Shown: in pieces, positions 54,957 to 61,795 of the stretch
Numbering within the stretch: the first letter of the stretch is position 1
How the letters are laid out: each line of letters begins with the position of its first letter
Source of the DNA: Sphingomonas kyeonggiensis
GTDB taxonomy: Bacteria; Pseudomonadota; Alphaproteobacteria; Sphingomonadales; Sphingomonadaceae
Direction of reading: 5' to 3'
Length of the DNA: 64,000 nucleotides
Assembly (NCBI RefSeq): GCF_014196745.1
Contig: NZ_JACIEH010000001.1
Location: 1,488,001 to 1,552,000, forward strand
Notes under the pieces: generated by a model
What the model saw: only the letters and a program-made list of their open reading frames with translations
Databases searched by the model: none
Told to the model about the DNA's origin: nothing
Position numbers and translations under genes: made by a program

Positions 54957-55622
54957 ATGCTAGAGGTGCGAGTGGCGCAGGCGAATGACAGAATGCGGCC
55001 GGTCGAGGCTCCACTACCAGGCGACTGTGTCGTCTTGATCGTCGACGATGACGATGATTTTCGAGAGACATTGGGGGACCTCTTCACCTCTGTGGGGCTG
55101 CCGTCGATGGCGTTCCCGTCGACAGCTGCCCTCTTGAAGAACGGCCTGCCCGACAAACCAAGCTGCATGGTACTGGACCTGCGGATGCCGGGTGCAAGTG
55201 GTCTCGATCTTCAGGCTCGGCTCGCCGAGATGGGCGCGCGCGTACCGGTGATCTTCCTCACCGGCTATGCGGACGTCCCGACGACGGTTCGGGCGATGAA
55301 GGCGGGCGCCCTCGATTTTCTTCCCAAGCCGGTGCGGGAGCAGGAATTGCTCGACACCGTTACTGACGCGCTTCGCCGCGACCATGAGCGGAGATGTTCG
55401 GAGGATGCGGATGCGGAGGTTCGGCGCCTGGCGCAGAGCCTGACTCCGCGCGAGACCGATGTTCTTCGTGGCGTGTCGCGCGGCCTTCTCAACAAGCAGA
55501 TCGCTTTTGAGCTCGGCATCACCGAGATCACTGTGAAAATGCACCGGTCCTCTGCCGGCAGAAAGCTGCGATCGAATTCGGTGGCAGATTTGATCAAGAA
55601 GGTTGAACTGCTCGGTCTCTAG
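54957..55622 (+). CDS. FixJ/NarL-type two-component response regulator
   Basis: 221 residues. Receiver with the acidic cluster VDDDDDF, phospho-acceptor D74 in VLDLRMPGASGL and K124 in LPKPV. LuxR-type helix-turn-helix from about residue 160: LTPRETDVLRGVSRGLLNKQ and ELGITEITVKMHR. Probably activated by the kinase encoded 81 bases downstream, and a good candidate regulator of the divergent hydrolase/CPBP genes across the 209-bp gap (54748-54956). Confidence 0.88.
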   Translation: MLEVRVAQANDRMRPVEAPLPGDCVVLIVDDDDDFRETLGDLFTSVGLPSMAFPSTAALLKNGLPDKPSCMVLDLRMPGASGLDLQARLAEMGARVPVIFLTGYADVPTTVRAMKAGALDFLPKPVREQELLDTVTDALRRDHERRCSEDADAEVRRLAQSLTPRETDVLRGVSRGLLNKQIAFELGITEITVKMHRSSAGRKLRSNSVADLIKKVELLGL

Positions 55623-55703
55623 GCTCAATCGTCGCGATATGCGGAGCGGGGCGTCCATTCTAGCTGGCTGGGGGTATAGGGCGCGCGAAGATTGAAGAAT
55701 GGC

Positions 55704-57743
55704 ATGAGCGTCCTCGATATCGTCAGCGAAAGTGTGGTGACCCTGAGAGATGGTCGGGTCGCGAGCTGGAATTTGGCTGCGACCACGCTGTACGGTTGGC
55801 AGCCCCAGGAAGCGATGGAGCGCGATTACCAGGCGTTTCTCGGTGAATACCCGCAAGAGGTCCTTGCGGCCATCAAGTCTCAAGGCAGCTGGGAGGGACG
55901 GCTCTTCAGGAGACGCTTCGATGGGAGCGATATCCAGGTGCGGGTTCGCTGCACCGGCTCCGAGGCGCTGGGGCTGGAGCCGGGAGCAATCGTAGAAGTC
56001 TCCTCTCTCGTTGATGATCTTCATCCGGCCGAGATTCTTCTGGCGGCAAGCGAATATAGGTACCGCAACCTTTTCGGAGCAGTGGCGGCTGCCTTCTGGG
56101 AAATGGACTTTTCCGGCGTAGGAGCAATTTTGCGCTCGCTGGGGGAGCCGCAGCGGGAAAATCTCGGGCCCTATCTGCAGGCCAACCCCGGGCTCGTACG
56201 AGAGATGATGCGCTCGACCCGCGCCCTCGACGCCAATGAGCGGGCGCTCGAACTGTTCGGGACGGGCACGAAGCGCGAGTTGCTGGCGGCGCCCGGCGAC
56301 AGCTTCTGGCCCGACAGCAGCACCGCAGACTATGCCGCTTCAGTGGTAGCCGCGGTCAGCGGCCAGCCGAGATTCATTGCGGAGACCAGGGTCCGGAGTC
56401 TGAGCGGTCGCGAATTCGAGGCGCTCTTCACAGTCTCTTTCCTTCCGAACACGGTGGGGCAGGGTAGTCTCCTGGTCGGTTTCACGGACATCTCCGAGAG
56501 GGTGCGGGTTAGCCGGGAGCTTGACCAGGTCGCTTTGCGCCAGAAGATGTTCCTAGAAATCCCGGCAATCGCGATGTCCGAAATGGACACCACGGAGCTC
56601 ATCGAACGGTTCGACGAGCTCAGGGATGCGGGCGTCGAGGATCTCGACGCCTATATCGGGCAGCACCCTGAGTTTCTGGATTTTGCGTTGAGCGCTGTCC
56701 GCTTCGCGGAAGTGAACGAGGCGTCGGTGCGAATGTTTGGCGCCGCATCGAGACAGGAACTCATAGGTCTTCCCCTGACCGGCATTTTCGAGCCGGCACG
56801 GGACGTGTTCCGACAGTCCATCGTCGGGAACTTCAACGGCGAGCAAATCTTCCAGTCCGAACTCCGCATGCGGCGTCTCGATGGGCGGGAAGTGACGACA
56901 ATCTTCTGTCGGCTGGTTTCCACCCAGTATGATCGTCATCGAGTGCTTGCTGCCCAGATCGACGTCACCGAGCAGGTCCAGGCGCGGGAAGAGCTTGAGC
57001 GCCTTCAAGGGCAGCTCGCCCATGCGTCTCGCATTTCGCTTCTTGGCGAGTTGTCCGCTTCGATCGCGCACGAGATCTCCCAGCCCATAACGGCGATCGC
57101 GACCGGGGCGGTCGCCGCGGAGAGGATCGCCAAGCGCCCGGATTTCAACGGTGAGTGGCTTTCGACAATCACGCAGCGCATCCTCAGGGATGCTACACGC
57201 GCGGGCGAGATCATCGACAGGATCCGGGCGATGGCGTCCAACCAGTCAGTGCAGTTGGTCCCGCTTATGGTCGCCGAGGTAATTCATGGCGCGCATCAAC
57301 TCGTCGCGAGAGAATTGCGGGATCGAAGTGTCGCTGTGCGCTTTGCGATCGAGGAGGCGCTTCCAGGAATATCGGGTGATCGCGTTCAGCTTCAGCAGGT
57401 CATGGTGAACCTCATCATGAATGCTGCCCAGGCGATGGATATGACTTCACGGGAAGCGCGCAAGATCGACATCGAGGCGGTCTCGGCCGATGGTTTCGTC
57501 CGCATTCGAATACTGGATACAGGGCCCGGGTTTCCGGAAGAAGAGCGTGAAGCGGCGTTTCTAAGCTTCCACTCGAGCAAGGCGAATGGACTGGGGCTCG
57601 GCCTCTCGATCTGTCGTTCGATCGTGGAGGGCCACAATGGCACGATCCGGGCAGGCAACCGGGAAGGTCGCACGGGGGCGGAGATCGTCATTGAGCTGCC
57701 GATTGGCATCGCCAGCGCCGGTACGGCTGTTTGTGAACCATAA
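55704..57743 (+). CDS. Multi-PAS sensor histidine kinase (FixL-like)
   Basis: 679 residues from ATG 55704; an in-frame TTG at 55692 is possible. No membrane helix or signal peptide is seen, so it is probably soluble. N-terminal PAS-like domain (VVTLRDGRVASWNLAATTLYG), then two PAS modules each opened by an extra helical insert: AAFWEMDFSGVG...LDANERALELFG and IAMSEMDTTELIERFDELR...VNEASVRMFG. HisKA H-box SIAHEISQPITA with H456, N-box MNLIMNAAQAMD, and DTGPGFPEE and GLGLGLSICRS. The ligand is unknown. Confidence 0.85.
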   Translation: MSVLDIVSESVVTLRDGRVASWNLAATTLYGWQPQEAMERDYQAFLGEYPQEVLAAIKSQGSWEGRLFRRRFDGSDIQVRVRCTGSEALGLEPGAIVEVSSLVDDLHPAEILLAASEYRYRNLFGAVAAAFWEMDFSGVGAILRSLGEPQRENLGPYLQANPGLVREMMRSTRALDANERALELFGTGTKRELLAAPGDSFWPDSSTADYAASVVAAVSGQPRFIAETRVRSLSGREFEALFTVSFLPNTVGQGSLLVGFTDISERVRVSRELDQVALRQKMFLEIPAIAMSEMDTTELIERFDELRDAGVEDLDAYIGQHPEFLDFALSAVRFAEVNEASVRMFGAASRQELIGLPLTGIFEPARDVFRQSIVGNFNGEQIFQSELRMRRLDGREVTTIFCRLVSTQYDRHRVLAAQIDVTEQVQAREELERLQGQLAHASRISLLGELSASIAHEISQPITAIATGAVAAERIAKRPDFNGEWLSTITQRILRDATRAGEIIDRIRAMASNQSVQLVPLMVAEVIHGAHQLVARELRDRSVAVRFAIEEALPGISGDRVQLQQVMVNLIMNAAQAMDMTSREARKIDIEAVSADGFVRIRILDTGPGFPEEEREAAFLSFHSSKANGLGLGLSICRSIVEGHNGTIRAGNREGRTGAEIVIELPIGIASAGTAVCEP

Positions 57744-58116
57744 ACGATCGCTTTCAGCCCGCTGGCCGAACGTCCGGAATTGGGTGGGAAGTGGTCATTC
57801 CGAAGCCACTACCGGGGTGGCTGCCATGTGCCCCAGACCGGCCGTTCGTCGCAGTTGACGAACCGCCCGAAAGCAGACGCTCATTCATGTCTGCGCGAAT
57901 GTCGGCTAGCGGGCAGTCTCGCCATGCTTCGGCACCCGCTAACATATTGAGATACGCGTGGATATCGTCGAGCGACTTCCGATCAATGATCTGGATATCC
58001 GCTGATCGACCCGGAATTGCGCCTATCGCCGGTTCCCCCAATGAGCCTCGGAGTTGGGTTTGGTCGGACAAAGGCACGGGCCCGACCTTCGAACTCGAGA
58101 GGGAAGAACGCCCTAA
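57744..58116. other. 373-bp region with no confident gene
   Basis: Both strands have open stretches. The minus-strand reading from 58161 down to 57754 contains DIQIIDRKSLDDIHAYLNML and ADIRADMNERLLSGG, which looks protein-like but is unrecognised and has no ribosome site. It may be a decayed gene next to the integrase remnant. Confidence 0.35.
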
Positions 58117-58316
58117 TGTGGGGATGCAATTGGGCTTCGACGCGCCGAGTATGGCACGCATTCGCTCCGCCGCACAAAGGCGTCAATGATATATACCAGG
58201 CCACTGGAAACCTTCGCGCGATCCAGATCCTGTTAGGCCATCCGAAGGTCGGAAACACCTTTCGTTATCTCGGCGTCGATATCGAAGATGCCCTTGCGGA
58301 GCGAACGGAAATTTGA
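58117..58316 (+). pseudogene. Tyrosine recombinase/integrase remnant (C-terminal part, frameshifted)
   Basis: The C-terminal catalytic domain is recognisable in two frames. From about 58117, after a stop at 58114-58116, one frame reads AIGLRRAEYGTHSLRRTKAS with the H-x-x-R box; the frame then shifts near the TATATA run at 58190-58196, and the second frame reads ATGNLRAIQILLGHPK and FRYLGVDIEDALAERTEI, with the catalytic His and Tyr. Removing two bases of the TATATA run restores one frame. The N-terminal two thirds are missing, so it is inactive. Confidence 0.8.
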
Positions 58317-58319
58317 CGG

Positions 58320-58356
58320 TGGAGTGGCCCGTCTGAGCCGAAGATGGGCCACTCCA
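58320..58356. terminator. 11-bp perfect inverted repeat after the integrase remnant
   Basis: TGGAGTGGCCC (58320-58330), 15-base loop, GGGCCACTCCA (58346-58356). It begins three bases after the integrase stop. No T-run follows. It may be a terminator of the ancestral integrase gene or a leftover recombination site. Confidence 0.5.
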
Positions 58357-58430
58357 ATCGCCGGAAAGCCATGGGTCTTATCGGTCGTTCGTTGAACGGC
58401 AGCGCACCGAGCAGCCAGCAGCGTGTATTG

Positions 58431-61040
58431 TTAGAATCTCTTTCGGATTTGAAGTCGGATCGTTCGGCCCAAAGGATCGATTTCATCATGGGTATAGCCC
58501 GCGGGGATCTGGCCGTTGATCAGCGCGACGCGCCGATAGCTGTTGAGCAGGTTCTGGACTGCAGCAGATATCTTCCAGCCCTTGGTCAAAGGATTATTGC
58601 GCCAGCCCTTGAAGATGTTGTCCGGGTTCAGGAACGTGGAAAGATTGATCGTCAGCGGCGGGGTGACCCGAAACACCTGGTCCCGATTTGATCCGGGACT
58701 ATCGATGCGCGCGGCGCTGTTCCAGTTTGCACTGAGCGAAGCCCCAAGACCGCGCGTTCCGACATCAAATTGCAGGCTGACCGTGTGACGCGACAGGCCA
58801 CTCCCTCCTCTCAAGCGATCGATGACGGGCAATCCCGCTTTGACGAACATCTCGCTTTTCAGATGGTAGATCTCGTTCAATGCGAGTGTGTATTGAACGG
58901 GATCCGCACGTGCACCGGGGATGGCCGTTGTGTTGCCACCGGCAAAGCGCAACGCCAAGCCGCCCGATAGGTCGGCGATGCGATCCCTGGCGATATTGAT
59001 CGATCGCGCGTCAATCGATACGAGATTGCCGTCCGCGTCACGGGTAATGCGGTCTTTGAATGCCGCTTCGATCGCCGGCGTCAACTCTGGCAGCGGGCTC
59101 GGCATGTTTTTCGAGACCGTTTGACGATATCCGACATTGAAGGTCAGCATTCCGCTTTTTAGGGGGCGCACCATCGCCGAGACCCTCACTTCCTGGCGAC
59201 TGCCACCTTTGAGCGCCGGATTGCCTCCCGTGATTATGATGGGCTCGGCAACAACCTGTTTGGCGTAATCGACCATTCGCGTGACAGTCGTGACGATGGG
59301 CCCGTCCAACTCCGTCACCGATGGCGAGGCTTGCTGATCATCGAACATTGCCCGGAACTGGACCGCTCGGATGGGGGACCAGGTGACACCGCTGCTAAAG
59401 CGCCATTGCGCTTTGCTTTCGCTCATCGACTGCCATCCCGCCGTCAGGTCAACGGACAGGTCTCCGATCGGAAATGGAGACTCGTTGCCGCGTCGCGCGA
59501 TCGGGACAGTGAGTGCGGCCTGCACGTTTGCCTGGTCCCGCGACCTGTCATTGGTCGTTACCGCATTCCCCTTGGCATCGTGCTGACGCATGTGCGTGGC
59601 GGCGCGGTTGGCATTGCCCGAGAGGCTGATCGTCAGCGGCCCTGCCGGCAATTGAACGACGCCTTTCTGGAGATCAGCGCGCACGCTCCAGTCATCGGAC
59701 ACGGTTCTTGTTCTCGTCCCCCGTAGCAAGTGCCGGGGCCAGGGGGCATAGGGATTGAAGGCTGGGTCCCCGATATCCAGCAGATTCTGCACGCTTTGAG
59801 TGTCGATGCCGGTCTCCAGGAGATTGTCGTTCCGGCTGATACGGTAGCTTATGCCCAGGTTGGTTTGCCATCCGGCGACAGAACCGTTTAACGTCAGAGA
59901 ACCACCCAATGATTGGGCAAGATTGTCGGCACGCAGCGCGTTGATGCCATCAAGCGGTCGTGTCAGCAGAACGTCGCGCGAGAAGGGTGACCAGGGATTA
60001 CCCGCTGGCAACACCACCGACGCCATCGGAACCCCGCGCAGCCCTTCACTGCGGAGGCTATTGGCCGTGAGCGAGACCGACAGGCCGAACGGTCCGACGG
60101 GTCGCGCCATACCGATCGCCAGGCTCACCGAGCTTCGCGCGGACTGTAGCGAAGTATATGCATTTGGATCGAACGGGTCGCTCTGCCCAGCGGTAGCGAC
60201 AAGATCTGCCAGCGAAGGCGGGGCGGCAAGCGAGAGGCCTTGAAGAGCGGCGGTTACGATCGTCGATCCGGCCGCAGCGCTGAGCGCGGGATCAATCTCA
60301 CCTCCATCGAGGGCGGAGATGACGCCTGACCGGTAATGGCCCCCAGCATCCTGCGGGATGGACCGGGCATTCTTGCGCATGCCGCTGTCACGCCCGATGT
60401 TCGCGCGAATATTCCAGCGCGTATCCCCGTCGATGATGGTGCGGGACGGGATAAGACCATTGCTCATCTGGCCACCCCGAAAAGGGGCGGACGTGCTGGC
60501 ATCCAGTTCGAGGCTGGCGAAATGTTGTTTGAGCACGAGATTGACGACGCGCCTTCCGGGGGCGGCGCCATAGCGCGCTGCCGCTTCCGGCTTGAGAATG
60601 GCCAGACGGGCGAGGGCCTCGGGTGGATAGCCAAGAATTGAGCGATCGAAGCCAGCCGGCTTGCCGTTGATCAGCAAAACCGGTTCCTCGCCGTCGGGGC
60701 TGAGGAAGGGCCGAAGATGCAACAGCAGGTCATCGATCGAGTCCATGCCCTGGGAGGCTATCTGATCCTCGCTGAATTCGGTTTCGGCAGCGATCTGCGC
60801 ATCGCCGCGCCGAGGCGCCGTGACGACAATATCATCCCGCCCTGCCTCTTGATCATGCGCATTGCCCTGCGCCTGATCGCTTGTGCGTTCGGCTGCGACT
60901 TCACGAGCCGCTATCATGCCATCGGCGGTAGCCGGCACCAAATTGAGCGTGAGGACAACGCCAGCAATTGATCGTCTGGACCAGCGCACATTGCAAAATC
61001 CGTTGGCGCACCCTAACGCGACAATTCCCATCCGTGCCAT
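58431..61040 (-). CDS. TonB-dependent outer-membrane receptor
   Basis: 869 residues from ATG 61040; the exact start is uncertain because no strong ribosome site precedes it, and a GTG further down (before RWSRRSIAGV) is possible. A hydrophobic stretch SIAGVVLTLNLVPATADG looks like a signal peptide. A TonB-box-like DIVVTAPRRGD leads to a plug with VLLINGKPAGFDRS and RYGAAPGRRVVNLVLKQ, followed by a long barrel ending RTIRLQIRKRF with terminal Phe. Substrate unknown. Confidence 0.8.
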   Translation of the reverse strand: MARMGIVALGCANGFCNVRWSRRSIAGVVLTLNLVPATADGMIAAREVAAERTSDQAQGNAHDQEAGRDDIVVTAPRRGDAQIAAETEFSEDQIASQGMDSIDDLLLHLRPFLSPDGEEPVLLINGKPAGFDRSILGYPPEALARLAILKPEAAARYGAAPGRRVVNLVLKQHFASLELDASTSAPFRGGQMSNGLIPSRTIIDGDTRWNIRANIGRDSGMRKNARSIPQDAGGHYRSGVISALDGGEIDPALSAAAGSTIVTAALQGLSLAAPPSLADLVATAGQSDPFDPNAYTSLQSARSSVSLAIGMARPVGPFGLSVSLTANSLRSEGLRGVPMASVVLPAGNPWSPFSRDVLLTRPLDGINALRADNLAQSLGGSLTLNGSVAGWQTNLGISYRISRNDNLLETGIDTQSVQNLLDIGDPAFNPYAPWPRHLLRGTRTRTVSDDWSVRADLQKGVVQLPAGPLTISLSGNANRAATHMRQHDAKGNAVTTNDRSRDQANVQAALTVPIARRGNESPFPIGDLSVDLTAGWQSMSESKAQWRFSSGVTWSPIRAVQFRAMFDDQQASPSVTELDGPIVTTVTRMVDYAKQVVAEPIIITGGNPALKGGSRQEVRVSAMVRPLKSGMLTFNVGYRQTVSKNMPSPLPELTPAIEAAFKDRITRDADGNLVSIDARSINIARDRIADLSGGLALRFAGGNTTAIPGARADPVQYTLALNEIYHLKSEMFVKAGLPVIDRLRGGSGLSRHTVSLQFDVGTRGLGASLSANWNSAARIDSPGSNRDQVFRVTPPLTINLSTFLNPDNIFKGWRNNPLTKGWKISAAVQNLLNSYRRVALINGQIPAGYTHDEIDPLGRTIRLQIRKRF

Positions 61041-61166
61041 CTCAGATGGAAATGGCACCGCGCCGCTCGGAACGACGCGGTGCCTGTTGGGCGGGTCTTG
61101 GTGCGGGTGCTTCAATCGGCGATCCGCCGGTCGGAGCATCCGCCTACTGCCTTGAACAATCGTACC

Positions 61167-61628
61167 TTACGGCACGAACTGAAGGGTGCCCACGGTCATG
61201 TCGGCCGCCACTGCGCAAGCGCCGACACTGACGGGCGCCGAAGGATCGACATATGCGTTCACCGTGGTGCCGGTTACATTGGTATACTCGACCACGCCCG
61301 GGTAGGTCGTGGTCCCGCTGCTACAAATGACGGTAGACGTAGGAAGATAGGTGACAACTACGTTGCTCAACGTACCGTTCGCCCAGACGCGGGCGGTAAC
61401 TCCGTAAGCAGAGCAAGCAGTTGCCGAATTATCAAACGTCACATCCGCGTAGGTTCCGGACGAATTTACTGACCCGTTGACAGTTGCGCCGGTGCAAGGG
61501 GTGCCATTTACATATCCCGTACCGGTGCCGGACACCGTCGTCGGCGCCGGAGTAAAGCTCTGGGCATAGGCGGGCATTGCGCTCAACCCGACAAGCACGG
61601 CGATTGTGCTGATAGAAGCCTTCAACAT
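61167..61628 (-). CDS. Small secreted four-cysteine protein, unknown function
   Basis: 153 residues from ATG 61628, preceded by GGAGAAGGATT. Signal peptide KASISTIAVLVGLSAMPAYA with cleavage near AQS. The mature part is rich in Thr, Val, Ser and Gly, has no Lys, and contains four Cys (GTPCTG, TACSAYG, VICSSG, GACAVA), likely disulfide-bonded beta structure. It lies between two TonB-dependent receptor genes on the same strand. No family is recognised. Confidence 0.75.
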   Translation of the reverse strand: MLKASISTIAVLVGLSAMPAYAQSFTPAPTTVSGTGTGYVNGTPCTGATVNGSVNSSGTYADVTFDNSATACSAYGVTARVWANGTLSNVVVTYLPTSTVICSSGTTTYPGVVEYTNVTGTTVNAYVDPSAPVSVGACAVAADMTVGTLQFVP

Positions 61629-61795
61629 AATCCTTCTCCTCTTGTGCGCGACATAAAAGGTGTCGCTTCCCAGATGTCCGCAGACGTTGAATGCTTTCCT
61701 GCGAACATCATCGCTCACGTTCATGGAGCGATCCCAGAAATTCGGGTAAATCGGATGAAATGACGCAGAACTCTCGACTCATTTAAGGCGAGTCG

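Noticed and set aside
57791..58189. 132-codon plus-strand frame upstream of the integrase remnant
   Set aside because: Low-quality composition; does not join the integrase frame and shows no motif.
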